A stretch of DNA of 64,000 nt from Microbacterium ulmi (lineage in GTDB: Bacteria > Actinomycetota > Actinomycetes > Actinomycetales > Microbacteriaceae). Every line of letters starts with the position of its first letter. Position 1 is the stretch's first letter. The stretch spans positions 1,237,152-1,301,151 of the forward strand of contig NZ_JAAOZF010000001.1 of the NCBI RefSeq assembly GCF_011759705.1. The letters run 5' to 3'. The translations under genes and the position numbers were made by a program. The notes beneath the pieces were generated by a model that saw nothing but the letters and a program-made list of their open reading frames with translations, searched no databases and was not told where the DNA came from. Shown here in pieces: positions 7,429 through 17,457 of this stretch.

Positions 7429-8544
7429 CTACTCGGTCGCCTCTGCGACGGCCTTGCTCAGGGACGGGTTGTCCTTGAACGCTTCGGCCGCGTTCTTCGC
7501 GGTGACCAGCGTGGAGGTCACGAGGACCGCCGGGACGACCTTTACGCCGTTGTCGCTGTTGTCAGGGTCGTCGGTGACCGCGACCGGATCCTCGCCGGCC
7601 GCGAGTGCGCTGATGACCTTGACCGCCTCGATCGCCTCCTGACGATTGTCCTTGTACACCGTGGAGTACTGCGTCCCGTCCAGGATCAGCGGCACGGACG
7701 CCACGTCGCCGTCCTGCCCGGTCACGATCTGCCCGCTCAGACCCCCTTGCTGGAGCGCGGTGATGATCGCGCGAGCGAGTGTGTCGTTGGGCGAGAGGAC
7801 CCCGTCCAGCTCGGTCCCGCTCTCATACGTGCTGGTGATCAGGTTGGCCATCCGCTGCTGCGCCTTCTGCGCCAGCCAGCCTTCGGTGTTGACCTGCTGG
7901 AACGAGGTCTGCCCGGACAGCACGACCAGCTCACCGGAGTCGATCAGCGGCTGCAGGACACTCATCGCACCGTTGAAGAACACCGTGGCGTTGTTGTCGG
8001 TCGCACCGCCCGCGAACAGCTCGATGTTCCACGGGCCTTCCTGCTTCTTCGACTTCAGCCCCTCCAGCAGCGACTGCGCCTGCTGCTCGCCCACCACGAA
8101 GTTGTTGAAGCTGACGTAGTAGTCCACGTCCTGCGTGTTCAGCAGCAGTCGATCCCAGGCGATGATGGTCACCCCGGCGTCCTTGGCCTGCTTCAGCTGG
8201 GCACCCATCTGTGCGCTGTCCTGTGCGGCGATCGCGATCACCTTGATGCCCTTGGTGATCATGCCCTGCAGGGCGCTCTGCTGATCCGGGACGGGGTTCG
8301 AGTTGGCGGCGTAGTGAATGTCGGCCTTGAAGCCTGCCTCGGCGAGAGCCTCGTTCCAGTAGGTCTCGAAGTTGGCGACGTTCTCAGACGTCTTGGTGGG
8401 CAGAATGACCCCGACCGTGTCGCCCTTCTGGATGACCGTGTCTTCTGCGCCCGACCCGGAGTCGCTGTTCCGCGACGAGCAGCCGGCCAGCGCGCCCGCG
8501 AGAAGCACTGCGGCCAGACCGGCGGCAAGGAGTTTCTTGCGCAT
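7429..8544 (-). CDS. chvE: Sugar ABC transporter substrate-binding lipoprotein (ChvE type)
   Basis: A 371-residue periplasmic-binding-protein-fold lipoprotein. The signal peptide ends in the lipobox LAGC (Cys about residue 22), so it is anchored to the outer face of the membrane. The type-1 PBP fold is seen in VGVILPTKTSENVANFETYW, IIAWDRLLLNTQDVDYYVSFNN and DGVLSPNDTLARAIITAL. ChvE/XylF proteins bind monosaccharides such as galactose, glucose, xylose, arabinose or uronic acids; the exact ligand cannot be deduced. It is followed upstream in the operon by the permease and the double ATPase, making a complete importer. Confidence 0.9.
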   Translation of the reverse strand: MRKKLLAAGLAAVLLAGALAGCSSRNSDSGSGAEDTVIQKGDTVGVILPTKTSENVANFETYWNEALAEAGFKADIHYAANSNPVPDQQSALQGMITKGIKVIAIAAQDSAQMGAQLKQAKDAGVTIIAWDRLLLNTQDVDYYVSFNNFVVGEQQAQSLLEGLKSKKQEGPWNIELFAGGATDNNATVFFNGAMSVLQPLIDSGELVVLSGQTSFQQVNTEGWLAQKAQQRMANLITSTYESGTELDGVLSPNDTLARAIITALQQGGLSGQIVTGQDGDVASVPLILDGTQYSTVYKDNRQEAIEAVKVISALAAGEDPVAVTDDPDNSDNGVKVVPAVLVTSTLVTAKNAAEAFKDNPSLSKAVAEATE

Positions 8545-8624
8545 TGTGTGGTTTCCTTACTGTTGTGTGAGTGCAGGCGCGATCTTCGGCGATCGCGCCT
8601 CGGCCCCGCTGAGCTGAGGTCCAG

Positions 8625-9932
8625 TCAGCTCAGCGGGAGCTTCTCTCGCTCGGGCCGAGCATCCAGCTGCTCAGTCATGGCGATCTGTTCTTCGGTGGGA
8701 CTGCTGGACTTGCGTCGCAGCCCGTCCAGGATCAGACCTGTCAGCGACGGACGGCCCTGGGTCTTGTTGTAGACGTCGAAGGCGACCGCGAGCAGCAGCA
8801 CCAGGCCGCGGATGATGGACACGATGTTCGTGTCGATGCCCAGCAGCGAGAGACCATTGGCAAGGAACGCCATCACGAACGCACCGATGATCGAGGCGGG
8901 GACGGTCCCCACGCCGCCGAAGATCGCTGCACCGCCGACGAACACGGCCGCGATCGCGTCCAACTCCCATCCGGTCCCATCGGACGGCCCGGACGCGTTG
9001 GAGTATCCGACGAACACCATCCCCGCCACCGCCGCCAGGACGGACATGTTCATCATCACGAGGAAGTTGACCCGTCGGGCGTTGACGCCCGACAGCACGG
9101 CTGCGTTCGAGTTGCCGCCGACCGCGTAGATCTGGCGGCCGAACACGGTGCGGCGGGTGACGAAGGTGTAGAGGACGATCAGGATGCCGGCGATGATCCC
9201 GACGACGGGGAAGCTCGTGCCCGGTCGGCCGCCGGCGAACAGCAGCGTCGCGTAGATGGTCAGCGCCGCCAGGGCAGCGACCTTCGTCACCGAGATCCAC
9301 ACCGGCTGCGGGTCGGCGCCCATCCTCTTGCGACGACGCCGCCCACCCAGCTCCTGGAGGACGATCGCGAGCACGACGAGCCCGCCCAGCACCAGGGTGG
9401 GGTTGTTGTAGCCGGTGTCCGGACCCACCTCCGGCAGGAACCCGTCTCCGATCCAATTGAAGGATGCGGGCGTGGGGGTGGCGGTGGAGTTGCCCACGAT
9501 CTGATTCGCGCCGCGGAAGATGAGCATCCCGGCCAGGGTGACGATGAACGCCGGCACCCCGACATACGCGACCCAGAAGCCCTGCCACGCGCCCGCGAGT
9601 GCGCCGATGCCCAGGCCGAGGAGCATCGCCGCCCACGCCGGCCACTGCCACGACGCCATCGACTGGGCGACGACGATGCCGACGAACGCGGCGATCGATC
9701 CAACCGACAGGTCGATATGGCCGGCGATGATGACCATCACCATCCCGACGGCGAGGATCAGGATGTACGAGTACTGCTGGACCACGTTGATCACATTGGT
9801 CGGGGCCAGCGTCAGCCCATCCGTCCAGATCTGGAAGACGACGATGATCACGGCCAACGCGATGATCATGCTGAACTGGCTGACGCCGCGGCCGCCGGTG
9901 AATTCACGGAGCGCGGTGGAGAACTTGCTCAT
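8625..9932 (-). CDS. mmsB: Sugar ABC transporter permease (MmsB/GguB type)
   Basis: A 435-residue inner-membrane protein of the branched-chain/ribose permease family with about ten hydrophobic helices. The family motif GHIDLSVGS and the downstream GGVGTV loop that contacts the ATPase are present. It probably acts as a homodimer, as usual for monosaccharide CUT2 systems. ATG at 9932 overlaps the stop of the ATPase gene by four bases (ATGA). The polar C-terminal tail of about 45 residues is typical of actinobacterial MmsB. Confidence 0.9.
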   Translation of the reverse strand: MSKFSTALREFTGGRGVSQFSMIIALAVIIVVFQIWTDGLTLAPTNVINVVQQYSYILILAVGMVMVIIAGHIDLSVGSIAAFVGIVVAQSMASWQWPAWAAMLLGLGIGALAGAWQGFWVAYVGVPAFIVTLAGMLIFRGANQIVGNSTATPTPASFNWIGDGFLPEVGPDTGYNNPTLVLGGLVVLAIVLQELGGRRRRKRMGADPQPVWISVTKVAALAALTIYATLLFAGGRPGTSFPVVGIIAGILIVLYTFVTRRTVFGRQIYAVGGNSNAAVLSGVNARRVNFLVMMNMSVLAAVAGMVFVGYSNASGPSDGTGWELDAIAAVFVGGAAIFGGVGTVPASIIGAFVMAFLANGLSLLGIDTNIVSIIRGLVLLLAVAFDVYNKTQGRPSLTGLILDGLRRKSSSPTEEQIAMTEQLDARPEREKLPLS

Positions 9933-11479
9933 GCTGCGGTGCCCACCTTTCGGGTAGAGGTCATGCTCACCATCAGCGCCTCGGGTGTGGCACTGTCGAC
10001 GTCGAACTCGTTCGTGATCTGGCCCTCGAAGATCGTGTAGATGCGGTCGGACAACCCCAGCAGTTCGGGCAGCTCCGAGGAGATCAGGACGATGCCGGTT
10101 CCGGCCGCGGCAAGCTCATGGATGATCCGGTAGATCTCGTACTTCGCGCCGACGTCGATACCGCGCGTGGGCTCGTCCAGGATGAGGATCTCCGGGTCGG
10201 TGAACATCCACTTCGACAGCACGACCTTCTGCTGATTGCCGCCGGAGAGCTTGCTGACCCCTTCATCGACCGACGCGGTCCTGGTGCCCAGGGCGACCCG
10301 GTACTCCTCGGCGATCTGCCGCTCCCTGTCCTCGTCGACAACACCGAACGAGGACACCTTGTCCAAGCGAGCGGAGACCGTCGCCCGCCGGACGGTGTCC
10401 AGCAGGTTCAGTCCGAGACCCTTGCGATCCTCACTCACGTAGGCCAGCCCGTGCTTGACCGCCTGCCGAACGTTGCGGGCCCTGATCGGCGTGCCGTTCT
10501 TGAACAGCTCACCGTGCAGGTAGGTGCCGTAGGAGCGGCCGAAGACGCTCATCGCCAGCTCGGTGCGGCCGGCGCCCATCAGACCGGCAAGGCCCACGAT
10601 CTCGCCGCGCCGCACATGGAGGGACTCGTTCTTGCAGACGAGCCGGGTCGGATCGAGGGGATGCTGCACGGTCCAGCTCCGGATTTCGAAGAGGGTCTCT
10701 CCGATGGTGGCGGTCTTGGGCGGGAATCGGTTCTCCAGGGAACGGCCGACCATGCCCCGGATGATGCGGTCCTCGTCGATCACCCCGTCGGTGACGTTCA
10801 GCGTCTCGATCGATCGGCCATCACGGAGCACTGTGATGGCGTCGGCGACCTGTTCGATCTCGTTGAGCTTGTGGGAGATCATGATCGACGTGACGCCGCG
10901 GCCTTTCAGCCCGACGATGAGATCGAGCAGGTGCTGCGACTCGCTCTCGTTCAACGCAGCGGTCGGCTCGTCGAGGATGAGCAGCTTCACGGACTTGTGC
11001 AGCGCCTTGGCGATCTCCACGAGCTGCTGCTTGCCGACGCCGATCGACGTGATGAGCGTGTCCGGGTCGTCGTCGAGACCGACTCGGGCCAGCAGCTCTC
11101 GCACCTGGCGCTGCGCGGCGACCCAGTCGATCACCCCGAAGCGGGCGGTCTCATTGCCGAGCAGGATGTTCTCGGTGATCGACAGCTCCGGGATCAGCGC
11201 GAGCTCCTGATGGATGATCGCGATCCCCGCCGCCTCGCTCTGCCGGACGTTCGCGAACCGCATCTGCTCGGACTGGTAGACGATGTCGCCGCTGTAGGTG
11301 CCGTGCGGGTACACCCCGGAGAGCACCTTCATCAGAGTCGACTTGCCTGCACCGTTCTCGCCGCAGATCGCATGGATCTCCCCGGCGCGTACCTTCAGCT
11401 CCACGTCGGAGAGCGCCTTCACCCCGGGGAAGGTCTTGGTGATCGACCGCATCTCCAGGATGTACGGGCGTGAGGTCAT
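9929..11479 (-). CDS. mmsA: Sugar ABC transporter double ATP-binding protein (MmsA/GguA type)
   Basis: A 516-residue protein with two fused nucleotide-binding domains, diagnostic of CUT2 sugar importers. Domain 1 has Walker A GENGAGKS at residues 40-47 and Walker [12 protein letters not shown]. Domain 2 has the usual degenerate Walker A (GLMGAGRTE), a canonical signature SGGNQQKV and Walker [13 protein letters not shown]. The ATG at 11479 is preferred because AAGGAG lies nine bases upstream; an in-frame ATG at 11500 would put that Shine-Dalgarno sequence inside the coding region. It energises the permease encoded next. Confidence 0.92.
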   Translation of the reverse strand: MTSRPYILEMRSITKTFPGVKALSDVELKVRAGEIHAICGENGAGKSTLMKVLSGVYPHGTYSGDIVYQSEQMRFANVRQSEAAGIAIIHQELALIPELSITENILLGNETARFGVIDWVAAQRQVRELLARVGLDDDPDTLITSIGVGKQQLVEIAKALHKSVKLLILDEPTAALNESESQHLLDLIVGLKGRGVTSIMISHKLNEIEQVADAITVLRDGRSIETLNVTDGVIDEDRIIRGMVGRSLENRFPPKTATIGETLFEIRSWTVQHPLDPTRLVCKNESLHVRRGEIVGLAGLMGAGRTELAMSVFGRSYGTYLHGELFKNGTPIRARNVRQAVKHGLAYVSEDRKGLGLNLLDTVRRATVSARLDKVSSFGVVDEDRERQIAEEYRVALGTRTASVDEGVSKLSGGNQQKVVLSKWMFTDPEILILDEPTRGIDVGAKYEIYRIIHELAAAGTGIVLISSELPELLGLSDRIYTIFEGQITNEFDVDSATPEALMVSMTSTRKVGTAA

Positions 11480-11521
11480 CTCAACGAACTCCTTCGACAT
11501 CGTTGTCCGTCTCGGTGAGGG

Positions 11522-12373
11522 TCAAGCGACCCGGGTGGGGCTCCCGGCGACGATCGTCTCGTTGACGACTTCGCTGATGATCTCCCCGACCCCGTCGATC
11601 TGGACCCGGACGACGTCGCCGTCGGTGAGGAACACCTTCGGGTCGCGTCGGTAGCCGACTCCACCCGGCGTGCCGGTCAGGATCACATCGCCGGGTTCGA
11701 GGACGGTGAACTGGGAGACCTCCGAGACCAGGCGAGGAATGTCGAAGATGAGCCTGGACAGCTGCGACTCCTGCACGACCTCGTCGTTCAGGATGGTGCG
11801 GATACCGGCGGTGTCCAGGTCGACCTCGTCAGGGGTGACGATCCATGGCCCGAGGGGGGTGGAACCGTCCCACGCCTTGCCCTGCAGCCATTGGTGGGTC
11901 TTGTACTGGTAGTCGCGCACCGTGACGTCGTTGGCGACGGCGAACCCGAGGATGTGCTCGAATGCGTCCTTCTGGGCGATCCGCCGTCCGGTCCTGCCGA
12001 TGATGACGGCGAGCTCGCCCTCCCAGTCGACCTGCTCCGATTCCGGAGGCAGCTGGATCGGGGAATCGGCGGAGATCAGGTTGGATGCGAACTTCGGGAA
12101 CAGCACGGGGTAGGACGGCAGATCCCGTTTGGTCTCCTCGACGTGCTCACGGTAGTTCAGCCCGACGCAGAAGATCTTGCTCGGGTGCGGGCTGGCAGGC
12201 AACAGGGTGGCCTCGTCCAGCGGAACCCTGCGGGCGTCCTCGCGAGCGGCGGCCATCAGCGCGTCGGCCCCCGACTGGACAGTCAGCCTCGCGTCACCGA
12301 GCGGGATGATGTCGGCGCCGTCGAGCACGCCGACCCGCGCGGTTCCCTCGAATGTGTAGGAGACGAGCTTCAC
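11522..12373 (-). CDS. Fumarylacetoacetate hydrolase (FAH) family protein
   Basis: A 283-residue protein with the FAH catalytic fold. NYREH (residues 73-77), the metal-binding ExE in DWEGELAVIIG (Glu118, Glu120) and GDVILTGTPGGVGY are conserved family features. Relatives hydrolyse or decarboxylate 2-oxo-enoic acids from meta-cleavage of catechols, or cleave 2,4-diketo-3-deoxy sugar acids. Both roles suit this cluster, which has an extradiol dioxygenase just upstream and a sugar importer downstream. The GTG start overlaps the dioxygenase stop by four bases (GTGA), so the two enzymes are translationally coupled; that favours the ring-cleavage role. Confidence 0.88.
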   Translation of the reverse strand: MKLVSYTFEGTARVGVLDGADIIPLGDARLTVQSGADALMAAAREDARRVPLDEATLLPASPHPSKIFCVGLNYREHVEETKRDLPSYPVLFPKFASNLISADSPIQLPPESEQVDWEGELAVIIGRTGRRIAQKDAFEHILGFAVANDVTVRDYQYKTHQWLQGKAWDGSTPLGPWIVTPDEVDLDTAGIRTILNDEVVQESQLSRLIFDIPRLVSEVSQFTVLEPGDVILTGTPGGVGYRRDPKVFLTDGDVVRVQIDGVGEIISEVVNETIVAGSPTRVA

Positions 12374-13323
12374 GGCCGCGCCTCCTCGACACCACGGTTG
12401 CCCTCGCTGGTCTTGCGCCACTTGGGCAGCTGGCCGCCCCACAGGTTCACGCTCTCCGGGATCGGGTGCCACTTGCGTGCGACGTACTCGACGTGCCCGT
12501 CGTAGAACTTCTCCATCTCGGCCGATAGCTCGATGTGGTTGCCGGCGGGGTCGTCGAAGAACACGAACAGGTTGTTCCCCGGCCCGTGCCGTCCCGGTCC
12601 CCACTGCACCGTGACACCCAGGTCGGTGAGCCGGTCGCACCACGTCTTGAAGTCCTCCCATTCGGCAAGGTCATACGAGTAGTGGTCGAGCACGCCGGGC
12701 TGACCGACGTTGACGATCGCGAGGGTGTGGTGGTCGGTGTTGCTGCGCAGCCAGCAGAACCGACCATCGGCAAGCTGATCGGTGACTCTGAACCCGGCGG
12801 CGTTGGCGAAGAAGTCGACCATCCGCTGCACGTCGGCGGTACCGACCGTGGTGTGCTGGAACTTGATCGGCCGGCGTCCCGTGTCGGCGGAGTTCTCACC
12901 CTGCCGCCACACTGCGGTATGGAAGTGCACCGGTACTCCCTCGGGGTTGATCGCGGAGATCGCGTCGACCGGTGTGGCGGCGAAATCGACGTAGCTCTCG
13001 TCGAGGTCGGTGACCTCATACCCGGCTTCCACCAGACGACCCCGAATCCCCGGGATCCCGTCGACGTCGCGCACCTCGAAGCCGAAGTGGTCGAGGCCAG
13101 GCTCGCCGGGGATCAAGTCGACGACATGGTGGCCGGTGCCCCACCCGAGCCGCACGCCGCCGTCAGGCAGCTCGGCCTGGCGGACAAGGCCCAGCACGTT
13201 CGCGTAGAAGGCTTCGTTGGTCGGAACATCGACGACCCGGAAACCGATGTGCGAGACGGCCGTGTCTCTCAGGATGCCGGCGTTGTCGTTCTCGATGATC
13301 GCGACGCGGTTCTGTTCACTCAT
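12370..13323 (-). CDS. Type I extradiol ring-cleavage dioxygenase (VOC superfamily)
   Basis: A 317-residue two-domain vicinal-oxygen-chelate enzyme expected to cleave a catecholic ring next to the diol using Fe(II) or Mn(II). The 2-His-1-Glu triad appears in the C-terminal domain: His157 (FQHTTVGT), His214 (LDHYSYDL) and Glu265 (GNHIELSAE). GPGRHG and the tail segment NLWGGQLP resemble homoprotocatechuate and catechol 2,3-dioxygenases from Gram-positives. ATG at 13323 is preferred to one at 13371 because the longer form overlaps the aldehyde dehydrogenase stop. Its substrate is probably an aryl aglycone or side-chain catechol (inference). Confidence 0.88.
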   Translation of the reverse strand: MSEQNRVAIIENDNAGILRDTAVSHIGFRVVDVPTNEAFYANVLGLVRQAELPDGGVRLGWGTGHHVVDLIPGEPGLDHFGFEVRDVDGIPGIRGRLVEAGYEVTDLDESYVDFAATPVDAISAINPEGVPVHFHTAVWRQGENSADTGRRPIKFQHTTVGTADVQRMVDFFANAAGFRVTDQLADGRFCWLRSNTDHHTLAIVNVGQPGVLDHYSYDLAEWEDFKTWCDRLTDLGVTVQWGPGRHGPGNNLFVFFDDPAGNHIELSAEMEKFYDGHVEYVARKWHPIPESVNLWGGQLPKWRKTSEGNRGVEEARP

Positions 13324-13357
13324 GTCTGTGTCACTGCTTTCGGTTGCTCTTGACGTC

Positions 13358-14794
13358 TCAGTTGCTGGCACGGTAGACGTGCTTGACTTCCTGGAACTCG
13401 GCCAGACCGCCTGGGCCGTTCAGCCGTCCCAGACCGCTCCTCTTGTAGCCGCCCTCTTCGAACTGGTCGAAGATCTGCGCCCACGAGTTGGTCCACACAG
13501 TTCCCGCTTCAATCGCCCGGGACAGGCGCAGCGACCGGCCGCCGTCGGCGGTCCACACCGACGCGGACAGACCGTAGTCGGTGGCGTTGGCGCGGGCGAT
13601 GGCCTCTTCCTCGTCGGTGAACGTCTCGAACGTGGCGACCGGTCCGAACAGCTCATCCTGAATCAGCGGGGACTCCAGGTCGGCCACCCCGACCAGGCTC
13701 GGCTTGTAGAACGCGCCCGGGCCGTCCACCGGACCGCCGCGGAGGATGATCTCGGAGTCGTGGGTCTGCACCAGGCGGTCCACCCGTGCGACGGAGGCGT
13801 GGTCGATGAGGGGACCCATGTCTGTGTCGGGGTCGATGCCGTTGCCGACACGCACCGCCCCGAGGGACTCCGCGAGCCGCTCACGCAGCTCGCCGGCAAT
13901 GCCCCGGTGGGCGATGACCCGGCTGCCGGTCATGCAGAACTGGCCCGAGAAGGTCGTCACCGCGGCGGTGAGCGTGGGAACCACCACATCAAGGTCGGCG
14001 TCGTCGAACACGATCATCGGGGTCTTCCCGCCCAGCTCGAGCGAGACCCGCTTCAGCTGCGGCGCGGCGGCGGCAGCGATGCGCGCACCCACCGCGGAAC
14101 TCCCCGTGTAACTGATCACCCCGACCTGAGCGTTGGCGACCAGTTCCTTCGCGCCCTCGTCCCCGGACTCCGTGAAGAAGTTCACGACACCCTTGGGGAG
14201 GGAGTCCACCTGGGCGAACAGGTCGGCGATGAGCGCATTGGTCAGCGCGGTCTGCGCGGGCATCTTGACCACGGCGGTGTTCCCGGCCGCGAGCGCCGGA
14301 GCGAGCGAGCGGATGGTGAGCACCCCCGGGGAGTTCCACGGCACGATCACCCCGGCCACGCCGATCGGCTCCCGCAGCAGCATCGACACGCCACCGGCGG
14401 TCTCGGACGCGGTCCCCAGGTCGGTCAGTGCGAGGCCGGCGAAGTAGCGCAGTTTGGGGGCGGCGATGCTCAGCTCGAACTGTGCCTGACCGAGCGGCTT
14501 GCCGTTCTCCAGCGTGATGGCCGTGGCGATCTTGTCCAGGTTCCGCTCGAGCGCGAGCGACAGATCCCACAGGGCGCGCGCGCGGGCCTCACGGTCGGAC
14601 CGCCACGATCCGGTGCGGAACGCGCTCGTGGCAGCGCCGATGGCATCCAGCGCGGCATCCCGGCCGCCGTCGTGGTAGCTGCCGAGGACCTCGTCGGTGG
14701 CGGGGTTGAGGGATTCGCGGATGGGCCCGATCGGCCGCCACGAGCCGCCGATGTACTGACGCGCGGGGGATGCGGGGAACGGGGTGGAGGTCAT
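13358..14794 (-). CDS. Aldehyde dehydrogenase (NAD(P)+ dependent)
   Basis: A 478-residue aldehyde dehydrogenase of normal family length. The catalytic Cys287 lies in FSGQFCMTGSRV and the general base Glu253 in LELGGKTP; the cofactor region GVAGVIVPWN and GSSAVG are also present. In meta-cleavage pathways an enzyme of this family oxidises 2-hydroxymuconic semialdehydes; it could equally oxidise an aldehyde made by the adjacent alcohol dehydrogenase. ATG at 14794 has AGGAG six bases upstream. It is the second gene of the leftward operon. Confidence 0.92.
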   Translation of the reverse strand: MTSTPFPASPARQYIGGSWRPIGPIRESLNPATDEVLGSYHDGGRDAALDAIGAATSAFRTGSWRSDREARARALWDLSLALERNLDKIATAITLENGKPLGQAQFELSIAAPKLRYFAGLALTDLGTASETAGGVSMLLREPIGVAGVIVPWNSPGVLTIRSLAPALAAGNTAVVKMPAQTALTNALIADLFAQVDSLPKGVVNFFTESGDEGAKELVANAQVGVISYTGSSAVGARIAAAAAPQLKRVSLELGGKTPMIVFDDADLDVVVPTLTAAVTTFSGQFCMTGSRVIAHRGIAGELRERLAESLGAVRVGNGIDPDTDMGPLIDHASVARVDRLVQTHDSEIILRGGPVDGPGAFYKPSLVGVADLESPLIQDELFGPVATFETFTDEEEAIARANATDYGLSASVWTADGGRSLRLSRAIEAGTVWTNSWAQIFDQFEEGGYKRSGLGRLNGPGGLAEFQEVKHVYRASN

Positions 14795-14825
14795 GATCAA
14801 CTCCTGAATGTTGTTGCGGGGATGG

Positions 14826-15929
14826 TCAGTAGACGAGGACCGGCTTGACGGTCCGGCCCTGCTCCGAGTCCGCGAAGGCGTCCTCGATCTGCGCGAAGGG
14901 ATAGTGGCGGATGATCTTCTCGAATGGGAACCGGCCTTGCCGCCACAGTCCGATGAGTTGCGGGATGAACACCTGCGGGACGGAGCTGCCCTGGATGATC
15001 GTGCGGAACGACCAGCCCTTGTTCAGCGACTCGCCGATCTCGAACGCCACCTCCGTGCCGGGAAGTGAGGCTCCCACCAGCGCGACAGCGCCCCGGGTGC
15101 CCAGGGCGTCCGCGGCGACGCGCAGCACCTCGGGGCGACCGGTGGTGTCCAGCGCGTAGCCCAGACCCTTTCCGTCGGTGATGTCCTGCAACCGCGCCGC
15201 GACATCCTCAGCCCTGCTGTTGATGGTGTCGGTCGCCCCGAGCTCACGCGCGAGAGCCAGCCGGTCGTCGTTGATGTCGATCGCCACGATGCGGGAGCAC
15301 CCGGCGATGACCGCCGCCATGAGCGCGCCCGCACCGACCGCGCCGGCGCCGAACACGGCGAAGGTCGATCCCAGTGGCGGCCGCAGCTCGTTGAGCACCG
15401 AACCCGCGCCGGTCTGGATGCCGCAGCCCAGCGGGGCGACGAGCGTCAGGTCGATGTCCTCGTCCAGCTTGACGAGGCTGCGCTCGGCGACGTTGGAGTA
15501 GCTCGAGAACGAGGACTGTCCGAAGAAGTGCGACGAGATCGGCTGCCCGTCGTCGCTTGTGAACGCGGTCGACCCGTCGGCGCGGCGGGCGCCGAAGTTG
15601 CGGGCGAACAGGTCCTCGCAGTACGCCGGGCTCCCGGCCAGGCACTGCACGCATGCACCGCACGAGTTCGCCGACAGCAGCACGTGGTCGCCGACCTGCA
15701 CCCGCGTGACCTCCGCGCCGATCTGTTCGACGACTCCCGCTCCCTCGTGTCCCAGCACCGCGGGCAGCGGAGTGGGATAGACCTGGTCGCGGATGATCGC
15801 ATCGGTGTGGCATACCCCGGATGCAACCATCCGGACCCGCACCTCGTTCGAGCGAAGATCGTCCAACTCCACATGAGTCACCGTCGGCGCGGCACCCTTC
15901 GAGGCGATGACAGCGGCTTCGACCAACAT
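14826..15929 (-). CDS. Zinc-dependent alcohol dehydrogenase (aryl-alcohol type)
   Basis: A 367-residue medium-chain dehydrogenase. Catalytic zinc ligands are Cys40 (SGVCHTD) and His61-Glu62 (GHEGAG), with a third ligand in GCGIQTG; the structural zinc site is Cys90, 93, 96 and 104. The NAD-binding motif is VFGAGAVGAGA. The length and GCGIQTGAGSVLN segment match aryl- or benzyl-alcohol dehydrogenases, so an aromatic alcohol is a likely substrate. AAGGAG lies eight bases before the ATG at 15929. It is the first gene of the nine-gene operon, divergent from the GntR regulator with an operator between them. Confidence 0.92.
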   Translation of the reverse strand: MLVEAAVIASKGAAPTVTHVELDDLRSNEVRVRMVASGVCHTDAIIRDQVYPTPLPAVLGHEGAGVVEQIGAEVTRVQVGDHVLLSANSCGACVQCLAGSPAYCEDLFARNFGARRADGSTAFTSDDGQPISSHFFGQSSFSSYSNVAERSLVKLDEDIDLTLVAPLGCGIQTGAGSVLNELRPPLGSTFAVFGAGAVGAGALMAAVIAGCSRIVAIDINDDRLALARELGATDTINSRAEDVAARLQDITDGKGLGYALDTTGRPEVLRVAADALGTRGAVALVGASLPGTEVAFEIGESLNKGWSFRTIIQGSSVPQVFIPQLIGLWRQGRFPFEKIIRHYPFAQIEDAFADSEQGRTVKPVLVY

Positions 15930-16026
15930 CGGTGTTGCTCCTTCGGGTAGCGGGTTCGCTGGCGCGGCCGCGGGCGGCGACCTTGCCAGGACCCCATGCA
16001 AACAGACCAAAGGCGAAATCGCAAGC

Positions 16027-16041
16027 GGATTTCGAAAATCC
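16027..16041. promoter_or_regulatory. Probable GntR operator 1 (GGATTT-CGA-AAATCC)
   Basis: A 15-bp inverted repeat with 6-bp arms lies between the alcohol dehydrogenase and gntR genes, 98 bp and 54 bp from the respective starts. The core ATTTCGAAAAT recurs exactly at 19474-19484 and with one change at 21814-21824, in each case upstream of another gene of this cluster. Binding by the adjacent GntR protein is inferred. Confidence 0.6.
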
Positions 16042-16094
16042 CCTGGAATCGTCAACGATACGGTAGGCTCGCCCTGGCTTACAGAGAGGCAGAC

Positions 16095-16793
16095 ATGAGT
16101 GACACGACGAAGTCGAACCCGGCTGCCACCACACGCAGTGCCGAGATCTTCGATGCGATCCGCGCCGACGTGCTGGGCGGCGTCTTCAGCCCCGGAGAAC
16201 GGCTCCCCTTCGCGCGCCTGGTGGACAAGTACCAGTGCTCCATCGGCTCGCTCCGGGAAGCCCTGCAGCGGCTGGGTGAGGTCGGTCTCGTGGAGTCGTT
16301 CGCGCAACAGGGATTCCGGGTGGTCGAGATCTCCGAAGCAGATCTCGCCGACCTGACCCAGGCGCGGATCGAGATCGAGGTCACCGTCCTGAGGCACGCG
16401 GTCCGCGAAGGCGATATCGCATGGGAGGGATCGGCGGTGGCCGCACTGCACATGCTCGAGCGAACCCCGCGACACGCGGAAGGGTCGAGCCAGTACATCA
16501 CCGAGGAGTGGGCCACCGCTCACGCGGCGTTCCACCGCACGCTCCTGTCCGGTTGCACGAACCGGCGACTGCTGGGGGTTGCCGCGCAGCTGCGGGATGC
16601 CGCCGAACTGTACCGGCGCTGGTCCCTGCCCCCGGTGGCCGATCCGAGTCACGACCCCGACCGGGAGCACCGCGAGCTGCTGCAGGCGGCGGTCCAGCGG
16701 GACTCGGACCGTGCCGGGCAGCTGCTGCAGGAGCACATCCAAAAGGCCGCGTCCCGGCAGCGGCTGCGGATCCCGGCGATCGCCGTCGCGTGA
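16095..16793 (+). CDS. GntR-family (FadR/VanR-like) transcriptional regulator
   Basis: A 232-residue regulator. The winged helix spans about residues 14-82, with IFDAIRADVLGGVFSPGERLPF, the recognition helix in GSLREALQRLGEVGLVE, and the wing QQGFRVVEIS. The C-terminal all-helical FCD ligand domain contains EWATAHAAFHRTLL and DPDREHRELLQAAV, whose Asp/His residues usually bind a metal and a carboxylate ligand. An acid from the pathway is therefore a plausible effector. ATG at 16095 follows AGAGAGG; the longer in-frame start would read through the operator. It is divergent from the catabolic operon it probably represses. Confidence 0.9.
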   Translation: MSDTTKSNPAATTRSAEIFDAIRADVLGGVFSPGERLPFARLVDKYQCSIGSLREALQRLGEVGLVESFAQQGFRVVEISEADLADLTQARIEIEVTVLRHAVREGDIAWEGSAVAALHMLERTPRHAEGSSQYITEEWATAHAAFHRTLLSGCTNRRLLGVAAQLRDAAELYRRWSLPPVADPSHDPDREHRELLQAAVQRDSDRAGQLLQEHIQKAASRQRLRIPAIAVA

Positions 16794-16806
16794 GCCTGCG
16801 GCCTGT

Positions 16807-17457
16807 CTAGCCGGGCGACACAGAGACGCGGCCCGCGGCTCCGTCGACGACAGCATCGGTGAAATCGATCAGTCGGGGCAGCGCGTCGGCACGGGCCGAG
16901 GAGTATCCGCCCACCACGACCGTGCGAGTGCCGGCGGCCAGCGCGGCGGCCAGTCCCGCCTCGGCATCCTCGAACGCGAGACAGTCCTCCGGCTCGACGC
17001 CGAGGCGGCGTGCGGCCAACTGGTATCCATCCGGCGCCGGCTTGCCCACCTGCACATCCTCACCGCTGACCAGCACGTCAGGAATCGGAACGCCGGCTGC
17101 TCTCAGCCGCAGCTCGGCGAGCGCCCGCGGCGCCGAGGTGACGATCGCGACAGGGACGAACGAGCCCACCCGGGTGATGAACTCCGCCGCTCCCGGGATC
17201 GCGATCACGCCGTCCAGCCTCGTCAGCTCCTGCTCGAGCAGCTCCGCGGTCGCCGCGTCGACCGCGTCCGCGGGGAGGAAATGAGAGATCGTGTCCCGGC
17301 TCTGCCGGCCGTGCGCGTAGCCGAGGATCAGGGCCGCGTCCAGCGAGTGCCGCTCAGCGAACTCCGTCCAGAGCGTCTCCACGATCGCCGTGGAGTCCAC
17401 CAGCGTGCCGTCCATGTCGAACAGCGCCGCAGCAGCCTGCAACGGAAGAAGCGTCAC
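16807..17457 (-). CDS. HAD-superfamily sugar phosphatase / beta-phosphoglucomutase-like hydrolase
   Basis: A 216-residue haloacid-dehalogenase-type protein. Motif I is FDMDGTLVDST (Asp14 nucleophile and Asp16), motif II the Thr/Ser of VTSAPR, motif III the Lys of GKPAPDGY, and motif IV ends in LAFEDAEAG. The helical cap between motifs I and II is the small type-1 cap of sugar-phosphate phosphatases. The GTG start at 17457 follows CGGAG by seven bases; it overlaps the stop of a 15-codon mini-ORF that itself begins on the stop of the preceding oxidoreductase gene. It is the third gene of the leftward operon from 19425. Confidence 0.87.
   Translation of the reverse strand: MTLLPLQAAAALFDMDGTLVDSTAIVETLWTEFAERHSLDAALILGYAHGRQSRDTISHFLPADAVDAATAELLEQELTRLDGVIAIPGAAEFITRVGSFVPVAIVTSAPRALAELRLRAAGVPIPDVLVSGEDVQVGKPAPDGYQLAARRLGVEPEDCLAFEDAEAGLAAALAAGTRTVVVGGYSSARADALPRLIDFTDAVVDGAAGRVSVSPG

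Noticed and set aside
11480..11500. Longer N terminus for the MmsA-type ATPase from ATG at 11500
   Set aside because: The best Shine-Dalgarno sequence lies inside this extension, nine bases before the ATG at 11479.
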